A DNA stretch of 7,291 bases from contig JAFUCW010000037.1 in NCBI GenBank assembly GCA_017459485.1, forward strand, positions 1 to 7,291. The letters run 5' to 3'. The DNA comes from Eggerthellaceae bacterium (GTDB lineage Bacteria; Actinomycetota; Coriobacteriia; Coriobacteriales; Eggerthellaceae). A model generated the notes under the pieces. The model saw only the letters and a program-made list of their open reading frames with translations. It made no database searches and was not told the DNA's origin. The position numbers and the translations under genes were made by a program. Positions 1-5,639 of the stretch are shown here, in pieces (the first letter of the stretch is position 1; each line of letters opens with the position of its first letter).

Positions 1-82
1 CAAGGTAGTGCCCACCTTCGTGAATGAACACCAGAAAGCCCAGAATGACCGTAGCGTATATGATCATTAAGATGACGTCCAA
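1..82 (-). CDS. rseP: Site-2 protease RseP/M50 family, N-terminal fragment
   Basis: This is the start of a membrane zinc metalloprotease of the M50 (site-2 protease) family, which cleaves substrates inside the membrane, typically in regulated intramembrane proteolysis. The 27 visible residues form a hydrophobic segment (DVILMIIYATVILGFLVF) that runs directly into IHEGGHYL. HEGGH is the HExxH zinc-binding motif at the end of the first membrane helix, as expected for the family. The start is taken as TTG at 82-80, because a GGAAGG ribosome site lies six bases upstream. An in-frame ATG at 67-65 is the alternative, but it has no good ribosome site and would shorten the helix. The gene follows dxr by 32 bases on the same strand, the usual dxr-rseP order. 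The rest lies outside the window, so it is partial by position and not damaged. Confidence 0.85.
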   Translation of the reverse strand, partial: MDVILMIIYATVILGFLVFIHEGGHYL

Positions 83-114
83 CGTGACCCTTCCAACGTA
101 CGTGCCAACAACAG

Positions 115-1446
115 CTATCGCACACTTTCAATGTATTGTGACGCCTTGTCGCGCGCCCAGGCGTCCACATCAAGCAACTGTTCGATGCTCGTTACTTTTT
201 CCACAGAGTGCGCATCCATGACCGCTTCGACGCAGTCGGCAATGCCCAGATAGCCCAGGCTCTTGTTCAAAAACGCCGCAACCGCCCTTTCGTTTGCCGC
301 GTTCATGGCGCACGGAAGCGTGCCACCCGTCTGCCCTGCTGCTCGTGCAAGGGAAAGGCAACGAAACGTTTCGGTGTCGGCGGGAGCGAATTCTAGGCTT
401 CCTACCTGCGTAAAATCGAGAGGTTCTACCGGCGCATCCCAGCGGTCCGGATAGGACAGCGCGTATTGGATGGGAATGCGCATGTCGGTGGTGCCCAAGT
501 GCGCTTTTACGCTTCCGTCGGAAAACTCCACCATGGAATGGATGGCGCTTTGCGGCTGAACAACCACGCGGATCTTGTCGTAGGACATGGCGAACAGATG
601 GTGCGCCTCGATGACTTCAAGCCCCTTGTTCATGAGCGTGGACGAGTCGATAGTAATCTTAGGTCCCATGTTCCACGTGGGATGCGCAAGCGCCTCTTCC
701 GGCGTGACGTTGACAAGCTGTTCGCGCGTGCGCCCCCGAAACGGCCCACCCGACGCCGTCACCCACAACGCCGTGACTTCGTCGAGCCGCTCCCCCACCA
801 AGCATTGGAAAATGGCACCGTGCTCGGAGTCGATGGGACGTATGAGCGACGTGGGATCCAAGCACGAAAGCACGGGTTGGCTATCAGGCTCAACAGGTTG
901 CTCTAAAGTCAGCGAAATCGAGTCTGGAGAGTGCGATAGGCCCGACTGGCGTAATGAGCGCCCTTCAGGGCGCGCAGTGGAGCACGGAGGGTCTAGCGTG
1001 CCACCAGACTCGATTGCAGCGTCGACCGGGACGCTGTTCGCCAAAGCAGCGGAACAGAGCAGGTCCCCACCAACGACAAGGGACTCCTTGTTCGCAAGCG
1101 CAAGGACCTTGCCGGCTTTGAGCGTTTCGTAGCTGGCGCGGAGACCGGCAGCGCCCACAAGCGAGTTCACCACAAGGTCGGCCTCGGGCAGGCAGACAAG
1201 GTCCAAGACGGCAGCGTCGCCGACTGCTAACGTCACGCCCTGCGGCACATCCGCCTCGCGCGAGGCTTCAAGGCTGCTGGTCGCGCAGTTTGCGACCCCG
1301 AACTCCCTTGCAGTGTCCAGCATCTGCGACACGCGCGTCCCGCATGCCAGGCCAACAACCTGCAGCTTGTCTGGATGCCTGCGCACCACGTCGAGCGTCT
1401 GCGTGCCAATGGAACCGGTACATCCCAAGACCACGATACGTTTCAT
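115..1446 (-). CDS. dxr: 1-deoxy-D-xylulose 5-phosphate reductoisomerase with in-frame insertion
   Basis: DXR converts 1-deoxy-D-xylulose 5-phosphate to 2-C-methyl-D-erythritol 4-phosphate using NADPH, the committed step of the MEP isoprenoid pathway in the cytosol. The NADPH-binding loop is GCTGSIG (residues 8-14), and ALANKESLVVGG follows at 116-127. The metal and substrate residues are in PIDSEHGAIFQ (204-214; D206, S207, E208), TASGGPFR (230-237) and NKGLEVIEAHHLF (273-285; E277, matching E. coli E231). At 443 aa the protein is longer than the usual 385-400. The excess is in one place: from the Lys of NKES to the Pro of PIDSEH is 84 residues, against 23 in E. coli DXR. About 33 residues there (145-177) are encoded by a palindromic repeat also found upstream of uppS, with no frameshift or stop. 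The start is ATG at 1446 after a weak ribosome site. The catalytic motifs are complete, so the enzyme is probably functional. Confidence 0.96.
   Translation of the reverse strand: MKRIVVLGCTGSIGTQTLDVVRRHPDKLQVVGLACGTRVSQMLDTAREFGVANCATSSLEASREADVPQGVTLAVGDAAVLDLVCLPEADLVVNSLVGAAGLRASYETLKAGKVLALANKESLVVGGDLLCSAALANSVPVDAAIESGGTLDPPCSTARPEGRSLRQSGLSHSPDSISLTLEQPVEPDSQPVLSCLDPTSLIRPIDSEHGAIFQCLVGERLDEVTALWVTASGGPFRGRTREQLVNVTPEEALAHPTWNMGPKITIDSSTLMNKGLEVIEAHHLFAMSYDKIRVVVQPQSAIHSMVEFSDGSVKAHLGTTDMRIPIQYALSYPDRWDAPVEPLDFTQVGSLEFAPADTETFRCLSLARAAGQTGGTLPCAMNAANERAVAAFLNKSLGYLGIADCVEAVMDAHSVEKVTSIEQLLDVDAWARDKASQYIESVR
916..1015. repeat. Palindromic element, copy 1 (inside dxr)
   Basis: A 100 bp palindrome lies entirely inside dxr. 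The outer arms AATCGAGTCTGG (916-927) and CCAGACTCGATT (1004-1015) pair perfectly over 12 bases. Pairing resumes between 931-943 and 989-1001 with one mismatch and three G-T wobbles. An inner hairpin, GCGCCC-TTCA-GGGCGC, occupies 958-973. Identity with copy 2 includes a 16-base block (936-951), CACGGAGGG, GTGCCAC and the right flank GCAGCGTCGACC (1016-1027). Similarity on the left continues to about 894, giving roughly 134 bp in both copies. On the dxr strand it is read as residues 145-177 (from IESGGT to SPDSI), including RSLRQSGL. The family is unknown to me. Confidence 0.85.
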
Positions 1447-1574
1447 GAGCTATCCAATCACGCCTCATAACTGTTGTTCGATTTCAAAATGTGTACATTT
1501 TTTCGGAAGTTGTGACTTATATGCAATATTTAGGCTGATATTGCGAATTAATGTACACATTTACATAGTCCGCA
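1447..1574. promoter_or_regulatory. cdsA-dxr gap with paired operator-like dyads and a hairpin
   Basis: This AT-rich 128-base gap between the cdsA stop and the dxr start contains nested inverted repeats. The outer arms AAATGTGTACATT (1487-1499) and AATGTACACATTT (1550-1562) are perfect 13-base complements. Each is itself nearly palindromic (AAATGT-N2-ACATTT), which is the form of a dimeric repressor site. The site centres are 62 bp apart, close to six helical turns. Between them GCAATAT (1523-1529) pairs with ATATTGC (1538-1544) around an 8-base loop. No T-run follows any stem, so a terminator is unlikely. A dxr promoter here is plausible, but I see no convincing -35/-10 pair. A small mobile repeat (76 bp with 13-base terminal inverted repeats) is the alternative reading. 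Confidence 0.5.
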
Positions 1575-2513
1575 CTAGCCCACATAAGGAATGCACCCTC
1601 CGCCGATCAGGAACACCGTCGCCACCACACTGGCAAGGAACATGGAGTCGCAGCGGTCAAGCAGCCCGCCATGGCCAGGCATTATCGTGCCGGAGTCCTT
1701 CACGCCCACGTTGCGCTTGATGCGGCTTTCGGCCAGGTCGCCCACCACTCCGGAAACGCCGCACAAAAGCCCGAAAACGATAGCCTTCGGAATGGACATA
1801 TCCACACCTGGAACGAGCGTCATCAGACACCATATGGCGGCAGAGACGACAAGCCCGAAGATCAGACCCTCCCAGGTCTTCTTGGGGCTGGTGCGGGGCG
1901 CCAGCTTGTGCTTGCCGAACATGCTCCCCGCCAGGTATGCTCCGGCATCGTTGAACCACACACTGCAGAACAGCAGCAGGACCAGGACGCCTCCCCAGGG
2001 GCTCTCGAGCGACTGCCGCACCAGAATCAAGCTCGAAAGCAGCATGCCTGTGTAGGCAGCACCGAAGAAGCTCACGCCGACGTCGGGCACGCGGGCACGC
2101 ATGTAATATACGAACCACACGAGCAACGCGATGACGAGCAGAACCGCCACCACCGCCACACCGGGCAGGCCGCGATACCACATGGCAATAGGGAAGCACG
2201 CAGCGCCGACGATACCGATGGCTTCGTTGGGCAAGCGCGCATCCACGCGCATCATGTAGTAGAACTCGCCCGCGCACATGGCAGAAATCGCCGAAAGGTA
2301 GACCATGGTGGGAATGTCGCCCAGAAGCACGCACAACACCGAAAGCCCCACGTAGATGGCTCCCGTGCGAAAGCGCACCTGCAAGCTGGTGGCGTTCTTG
2401 AAGCGGTCGGGGGTCTTGTCGTAGACCGCCTGCTTGGCGGCATGCTGCTTCTCGACGATCTTGTCCTTGGCCTTCGAACGCCTGGTCTTGTCGGTCATGG
2501 GCGCCCTGCTCAC
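1575..2513 (-). CDS. cdsA: Phosphatidate cytidylyltransferase (CDP-diacylglycerol synthase)
   Basis: CdsA is an integral membrane enzyme that makes CDP-diacylglycerol from phosphatidate and CTP, the branch point for bacterial phospholipids. The C-terminal family signature is complete: S263-x-x-K266-R267, then K272-D273-S, then PGHGGLLDRCDS (279-290). Upstream are FNDAGAYLAG (187-196) and SPKKTWEG (209-216), both conserved in the family. Several hydrophobic segments fill residues 50-300. The first 45 residues are polar and lysine-rich, so probably cytoplasmic; this extension makes the protein (312 aa) somewhat long. The listed start is GTG at 2513, which overlaps the uppS TGA and has a G-rich stretch upstream. 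ATG at 2498 (307 aa, preceded by CAGGG) is equally plausible. Overlap with uppS implies translational coupling. Confidence 0.95.
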   Translation of the reverse strand: MSRAPMTDKTRRSKAKDKIVEKQHAAKQAVYDKTPDRFKNATSLQVRFRTGAIYVGLSVLCVLLGDIPTMVYLSAISAMCAGEFYYMMRVDARLPNEAIGIVGAACFPIAMWYRGLPGVAVVAVLLVIALLVWFVYYMRARVPDVGVSFFGAAYTGMLLSSLILVRQSLESPWGGVLVLLLFCSVWFNDAGAYLAGSMFGKHKLAPRTSPKKTWEGLIFGLVVSAAIWCLMTLVPGVDMSIPKAIVFGLLCGVSGVVGDLAESRIKRNVGVKDSGTIMPGHGGLLDRCDSMFLASVVATVFLIGGGCIPYVG

Positions 2514-3283
2514 TTCTTCACACCCCCGAACCTACGGTCCCGCGCCTGATAGGACAGAAGCGCACGCAGCAGTTCGTAACGGTCAAAGTCGGGCCATAGC
2601 ACATCGGTCACGTATAGTTCCGAATAGGCAATCTGCCAAAGCAGGAAATTGGAAATGCGGAGCTCGCCGCTTGTGCGGATGAGCAGTTCGGGGTCAGGCT
2701 GGCCCGCCGTATAGAGGTTTTGCGCAAACAGCTCTTCGCTCACTTCGGGAACCGACCCGGAACAAGCCGCTTCGCGTGCTATTGCCGAAACAGCATGGAG
2801 TATTTCATCGCGCGAGCCGTAGTTAACTGCAACGTTGAGCGTCATGCCGTCGTTACCGCATGTCTTTTCCCATGCTTCTTCGAACGCCGCACGTGTATTG
2901 TCTGGGAGCACCGACACGTCGCCGATGGTGCGCACGCGCACATGCTCTTCGTGCAAGCCATCCACCTCGGCAAGCATTGTCTTGGCGAACAGCTCCATCA
3001 GGCCTTCAACCTCGTCTTTGGGACGCTTCCAGTTTTCGGTAGAAAACGAGTAGATGGTCAGGTACCGTACGCCGCAGTCCGACGCGCAACGGATGGTTTC
3101 GCGCACAGCCTCGATTCCAGCCTTATGGCCACGCAGCCTGTTGAGCGCACGCTTCTTTGCCCACCGTCCATTGCCGTCCATGATCACGGCAACGTGCTGG
3201 GGGATGCGGCTTTCATCAAGCGCAGCAGGATCGACCCCCGCAGGTGGGGCCGGAAATATCTCTGTCAATGGTTTGTGAAACAC
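2510..3283 (-). CDS. uppS: Isoprenyl transferase / undecaprenyl diphosphate synthase
   Basis: UppS is a cytosolic cis-prenyltransferase that adds isopentenyl units to farnesyl diphosphate, giving the lipid carrier for peptidoglycan and other wall polymers. The family motifs are all present: HVAVIMDGNGRWAKKR (30-45) with catalytic D36, SFSTENW (79-85), NYGSRDE (154-160), and DPELLIRTSGELRISNF (197-213) followed by LLWQIAYSELYVTDVLWPDFD. The length of 257 aa is typical. The start is GTG at 3283: an in-frame TGA lies five codons upstream, so no longer form is possible, and GATGGG lies about ten bases before the GTG. The chain length (short or long product) cannot be set from motifs alone. It overlaps cdsA by four bases and is preceded by a 296-base gap containing repeats, so its expression may be partly separate from frr. 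Confidence 0.96.
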   Translation of the reverse strand: MFHKPLTEIFPAPPAGVDPAALDESRIPQHVAVIMDGNGRWAKKRALNRLRGHKAGIEAVRETIRCASDCGVRYLTIYSFSTENWKRPKDEVEGLMELFAKTMLAEVDGLHEEHVRVRTIGDVSVLPDNTRAAFEEAWEKTCGNDGMTLNVAVNYGSRDEILHAVSAIAREAACSGSVPEVSEELFAQNLYTAGQPDPELLIRTSGELRISNFLLWQIAYSELYVTDVLWPDFDRYELLRALLSYQARDRRFGGVKK

Positions 3284-3335
3284 CCTACAGATATCCCATC
3301 AGCAGCATTCATGTCCCAATAAGCAACCAAGTCGT

Positions 3336-3359
3336 AGGTGGTCGAAGTGCCAGCGCAAA
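3336..3359. repeat. Direct repeat, first unit
   Basis: The unit AGGTGGTCGAAGT-GC-CAGCG-CAAA is repeated 82 bases downstream at 3418-3440 as AGGTGGTCGAAGT-AT-CAGCG-AAA. The downstream unit forms the left flank of palindromic element copy 2, so this one may be the edge of an older, degraded copy. Confidence 0.65.
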
Positions 3360-3417
3360 CCTTCCATCAGCAGCGAACGTCTTCCCGGTTGGCGCTCGTA
3401 AGACCGCGAAGACCCGC

Positions 3418-3440
3418 AGGTGGTCGAAGTATCAGCGAAA
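3418..3440. repeat. Direct repeat, second unit (left flank of element copy 2)
   Basis: This is the second unit of the pair described at 3336-3359. Its end, CAGCGAAA, also flanks copy 1 in dxr (910-917), and CAGG at its beginning matches 894-897 in dxr. That suggests the mobile unit includes this segment. Confidence 0.65.
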
Positions 3441-3538
3441 AGCTTTGTGGTGCTTCGAATAGGCCCGACTGGCGAAGGGAGCGCACTTCGATGCGTGACC
3501 GTAACACGGAGGGCCTAGGCGGAGTGCCACAATGCTTT
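3439..3538. repeat. Palindromic element, copy 2 (intergenic)
   Basis: This 100 bp palindrome is related to the one in dxr. The arms AAAGCTTTGTGG (3439-3450) and CCACAATGCTTT (3527-3538) pair with one mismatch, and pairing continues inward with wobbles to about 19 bases. TAGGCCC (3460-3466) pairs perfectly with GGGCCTA, where copy 1 has a G-T pair. The inner hairpin is GCGCA-CTTCGA-TGCGT (3481-3495 region). The arm sequence differs from copy 1 but the pairing is retained. The right flank GCAGCGTCGACC (3539-3550) is identical to copy 1. On the minus strand the frame matching dxr has no stop and includes RSLRQSGL. Confidence 0.85.
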
Positions 3539-3554
3539 GCAGCGTCGACCTTTC

Positions 3555-3573
3555 CGTCGTTCGTAGAACGACG
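3555..3573 (-). other. Hairpin just downstream of frr
   Basis: CGTCGTTC and GAACGACG are perfect 8-base complements around a 3-base loop, beginning seven bases after the frr stop codon. In the direction of transcription it is followed by GAAAGG and not by a T-run, so it does not fit a classic intrinsic terminator. It could stabilise the 3' end of the frr message or act as a partial terminator. Confidence 0.5.
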
Positions 3574-3579
3574 AACCTG

Positions 3580-4134
3580 CTAGATTTCCATGACCTCCGC
3601 TTCTTTCTTCTTGAACGCCTCTTCCACCTTGGCGACATAGTCGTCGGTCAGCTTCTGCACGTCGGCCTCACCGCGACGCTGGTCGTCTTCGCTCATCCCG
3701 TCCTTCACCGCCTTTTCAAGGGCGCTGTTGGCGTCGCGCCTGGCGTTGCGGATGGCCACACGCGCTTCTTCCGAATACGCTTTGCACTGCTTGACCAGCT
3801 CCACGCGGCGCTCTTCTGTAAGCTGCGGGAACGCAAGCCGGATTGCCGTCCCGTCGTTGGTGGGGTTAATCCCCAAATTGGAGTTTTGGATGGCATGCTC
3901 GATGGCACGCAAGGCGCTTTTGTCCCATGGCTCGATCACCAGCATATGGGCATCGGGCGTCTTGATGGCAGCCATCTGGTTGATGGGCGTCTGAGCCCCA
4001 TAGTAATCCGCCGTAATGCGGTCGAGCACCATGGCGTTTGCACGGCCCGTCCGCACACTTGCGAACGCCTCGGCCAGATTGTCGAGGGCATGTTGCATGC
4101 GTTCCTCTGTTTCAAGCTTGATGTCGTCAACCAT
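3580..4134 (-). CDS. frr: Ribosome recycling factor
   Basis: RRF works with EF-G in the cytosol to split the post-termination ribosome so it can start again. The protein is 184 aa, the usual size (about 185). It shows the family pattern: an N-terminal helix with RTGRANAMVLDRITADYYG (28-46), a small beta domain with TPINQMAAIKTPDAHMLVIEPWD (49-71), NLGINPTNDGTAIRLAFPQLTEERR (86-110), and the long C-terminal helices with VAIRNARRDAN (126-136). The ATG at 4134 follows a strong AGGGGAG ribosome site with four bases of spacing. It starts 21 bases after pyrH ends, and the pyrH-frr pair is standard in bacteria, so the two are almost certainly cotranscribed. Confidence 0.97.
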   Translation of the reverse strand: MVDDIKLETEERMQHALDNLAEAFASVRTGRANAMVLDRITADYYGAQTPINQMAAIKTPDAHMLVIEPWDKSALRAIEHAIQNSNLGINPTNDGTAIRLAFPQLTEERRVELVKQCKAYSEEARVAIRNARRDANSALEKAVKDGMSEDDQRRGEADVQKLTDDYVAKVEEAFKKKEAEVMEI

Positions 4135-4155
4135 AGCTCTCCCCTTTCGAAGGCT

Positions 4156-4884
4156 TTATCCAACCGAAGAAACCACTGTGGTCCCCACATTTTTGCCCTG
4201 CAGGGCGGCTTTGATGTTACCGGGGACCATCAGGTCAAACACGATCATAGGCATGCCGTTGTCCATGCAATAGCCCGTTGCCGTCGAGTCCATCACATGC
4301 AGGTCGTTCGCAAGAATATCTTTGTAAGAGATGGTGTCGAAACGAACCGCGTCGGAGTTGGTAACTGGGTCGCTGTCGTAGATGCCGTCAACTTTCGTGG
4401 CTTTCATCAGGCACTCTGCGTTAATCTCGAGGGCACGCAGAGCAGCGGTGGTGTCGGTCGTGCAATACGGGCTACCCGTTCCTGCAGCAAAAATGGTCAC
4501 ACGCCCCTTTTCCAGATGACGGATGGCGCGTCCGCGAATGTAGGTTTCCGCCACCTGCTTCATTTCTATGGCGCTCATCACGCGGCTTTCCACACCCGCA
4601 CGCTGGAAGCCATCCTGAAGCGCGAGCGCGTTCATGCAGGTAGCAAGCATGCCAATGTAGTCCGCTTGAGCGCGATCCATGCCCGATGCCGACCCGGCAA
4701 GACCGCGGAAGATGTTTCCTCCGCCCACGACGACCGCAAGCTGAACGCCGTCGTTGACCACTTCGGCAATCTGACCAGCCAGGCTATCGACTACCTTCGG
4801 GTCGATACCGTAGCCCGCGTCGCCCATGAGCGCTTCGCCCGAAAGCTTGAGTAGCACGCGATGGTATTTGTATCCCTCTGCCAC
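4156..4884 (-). CDS. pyrH: UMP kinase
   Basis: PyrH phosphorylates UMP to UDP with ATP, supplying all pyrimidine nucleotides; it is a cytosolic hexamer of the amino acid kinase family, unrelated to eukaryotic UMP/CMP kinases. Visible motifs are KLSGEALMG (13-21), the nucleotide-binding [11 protein letters not shown] (51-61), D70[29 protein letters not shown] (135-151) with the TTD signature, and [13 protein letters not shown] (161-173). The length of 242 aa is normal. The start is GTG at 4884, preceded by GAAAGG eleven bases upstream, and gives the usual short N-terminus ([12 protein letters not shown]). The gene usually found upstream in bacteria, tsf, is absent from the 840 bases before it; instead there is a decayed plus-strand region. 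Confidence 0.97.
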   Translation of the reverse strand: MAEGYKYHRVLLKLSGEALMGDAGYGIDPKVVDSLAGQIAEVVNDGVQLAVVVGGGNIFRGLAGSASGMDRAQADYIGMLATCMNALALQDGFQRAGVESRVMSAIEMKQVAETYIRGRAIRHLEKGRVTIFAAGTGSPYCTTDTTAALRALEINAECLMKATKVDGIYDSDPVTNSDAVRFDTISYKDILANDLHVMDSTATGYCMDNGMPMIVFDLMVPGNIKAALQGKNVGTTVVSSVG

Positions 4885-5136
4885 TTGGAAACCAGCCTTT
4901 CATCAAGAAACGATTTCCCCTATTTTAGCCCACATGAAGAGAAAAGACTGTGCAGTGCAACCATTTCCTCCGAGTTTGCCCGAGTCTGCAATGGAACCCA
5001 TTTCAAGCAGGAGATGCAACGCGTCGTCATATCGTTTTGCAAGCAAACGGGCCTCCCCTACACCGCCGAGCAGGTAGGCAACCTCGCATCCGCCATTGCC
5101 AGCGAATATTTCAACGAACGCAAACACGCCTCGTAA
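4885..5136 (+). CDS. Small hypothetical reading frame, possibly a C-terminal gene fragment
   Basis: I do not recognise this protein. The frame is open from before 4861 to TAA at 5134-5136. Its last 45 residues look protein-like: [17 protein letters not shown], then [20 protein letters not shown], which could form two amphipathic helices. No start codon has a properly placed ribosome site. TTG at 4885 is the first that does not overlap pyrH, and ATG at 5014 would leave 40 residues with AGGAG touching the start. It is divergent from pyrH and lies next to clear gene remnants, so it may be the 3' end of a truncated gene, or chance. Confidence 0.3.
   Translation: METSLSSRNDFPYFSPHEEKRLCSATISSEFARVCNGTHFKQEMQRVVISFCKQTGLPYTAEQVGNLASAIASEYFNERKHAS
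4922..4927 (-). promoter_or_regulatory. Candidate -10 box for pyrH
   Basis: On the minus strand TAAAAT occurs 37 bases before the pyrH GTG, in a short AT-rich stretch. No good -35 is present at normal spacing. Since pyrH begins the block here, a promoter is expected nearby, but this assignment is tentative. Confidence 0.3.
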
Positions 5137-5171
5137 ATAAAGGACGCTGAAATGGCCGTTATACGCACTAT

Positions 5172-5198
5172 GAAAACTTCAATTATCTGAAAGTTTTC
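5172..5198. repeat. Short inverted repeat before the hsdM remnant
   Basis: GAAAACTT (5172-5179) and AAGTTTTC (5191-5198) are perfect 8-base complements separated by 11 bases. It is AT-rich and has no T-run after it, so it is more like an operator or a weak hairpin than a terminator. It lies 32 bases before the start of the hsdM remnant. Confidence 0.4.
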
Positions 5199-5215
5199 TT
5201 AGTAGATAGGTTTGA

Positions 5216-5224
5216 AGAGGAGGA
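5216..5224 (+). promoter_or_regulatory. hsdM: Ribosome binding site of the hsdM remnant
   Basis: AGAGGAGGA lies six bases before ATG 5230. It is a near-perfect Shine-Dalgarno site and fixes the start of the hsdM remnant. Confidence 0.8.
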
Positions 5225-5229
5225 TTAGG

Positions 5230-5427
5230 ATGACCGAAGCAAGCACAAACGAACAGGTCCTTGCCTCCACGGAGGCCATGATCGACGGCTCGAAGACGGT
5301 GTGCGTCAACGCCGGCCTTGCCAACGACAGCTCGGAAACAAGATCATTACCGAGGCTTTCCTCTACAAGTTCCCAAAGCGACAAGTTCCTCTTCGAGCTG
5401 CGCAAGCTCGACGAGTTCGCGGACTGT
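5230..5427 (+). pseudogene. hsdM: Type I restriction-modification methylase (HsdM), 5' remnant
   Basis: HsdM would be the N6-adenine methylase subunit of a type I restriction system, normally about 500 aa or more. Only the N-terminal helical domain remains. Residues around MIDGSKTVCVNAGLANDSSE match the HsdM N-terminus. The next family block, NKIITEAFLYKF, is encoded at 5337-5372 but one base out of frame, and SDKFLFELRKLDEF (from 5377) is back in the first frame. So one base was lost near 5336 and one gained near 5375. Family similarity ends at about 5427, replaced by the upstream region of a GyrI-like gene. The SAM-binding and NPPF/Y catalytic motifs are absent. A single uninterrupted frame runs to TGA 5458-5460, but the product would not be a methylase. 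Confidence 0.8.
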
Positions 5428-5449
5428 AGAAACATGAGGGAAGCAACGC

Positions 5450-5639
5450 ATGGCATTTGACTACAGGAAGGAATGCAGAGAGTTCTTCATGCCGAAGAAT
5501 AGGCTGTCCATCGTGACGGTTCCGAGCATGAACTATATCGCCGTCCGGGTGCAGGACGACCCGAACCAGAAAGATGGCTCCTGAAAAGCTCAAGACCGTG
5601 GTTCGACATCCGATAGCGCGAGGCTGGGCAATGGCATAA
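5450..5639 (+). pseudogene. GyrI-like small-molecule-binding domain protein, internally deleted
   Basis: The first 42 or so residues, beginning MAFDYRKECREFFMPKNR and continuing LSIVTVPSMNYIAVR, match the N-terminus of GyrI-like (SOUL/BmrR effector-type) domain proteins, which usually start MAFDYKKE...MPK and run to about 200 aa. The frame stops at TGA 5582-5584. In another frame, 5577-5621 encodes APEKLKTVVRHPIAR, which matches the usual C-terminus of the same family. The roughly 150 central codons are missing, so this is an internal deletion that also shifts the frame. A GAGGG ribosome site lies nine bases before ATG 5450. These proteins bind small amphipathic ligands, but nothing functional should remain here. 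Confidence 0.72.

Larger units (their letters stand above)
3284..3579. other. frr-uppS intergenic region rich in repeats
   Basis: I see no convincing gene in these 296 bases. Reading from the frr side, the region has an 8 bp hairpin (3555-3573), palindromic element copy 2 (core 3439-3538), a dyad GTCTTC-C-CGGT / ACCG-C-GAAGAC (3379-3413), and two copies of a direct repeat starting AGGTGGTCGAAGT (3336 and 3418). The 57 bases next to uppS contain only the ribosome site and no clear promoter. The gap splits an otherwise tightly packed gene block. Confidence 0.7.

Noticed and set aside
916..1015. Intron or intein in dxr
   Set aside because: A 100 bp element is far too short for a group I/II intron or an intein, and no splice motifs or nuclease domain are present. 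The reading frame passes straight through it.
466..1132. Plus-strand open frames opposite dxr
   Set aside because: They cover catalytic dxr sequence on the other strand, have no ribosome site and no recognisable domain.
1671..2549. Open frame of 292 codons on the plus strand opposite cdsA
   Set aside because: It is the mirror of a clear CdsA with a complete signature, and its composition (many His, Gln, Arg) is typical of an antisense shadow.
3555..3573. Rho-independent terminator after frr
   Set aside because: The 8 bp stem is good, but no T-run follows in either direction, so it is listed only as a hairpin.
3284..3579. CRISPR array
   Set aside because: There are only two imperfect direct repeats, with dissimilar structure and no regular spacer series. 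The pattern fits a palindromic interspersed element instead.
3532..4854. Long open frame of 440 codons on the plus strand opposite frr and pyrH
   Set aside because: It is antisense to two unmistakable genes and its translation is His/Arg-rich with no family resemblance. It is a product of GC-biased codon use on the other strand.
5170..5190. Mini-frame MKTSII as a leader peptide before the hsdM remnant
   Set aside because: It is six codons long with no ribosome site, and it has no attenuator-like Trp or similar codon run.
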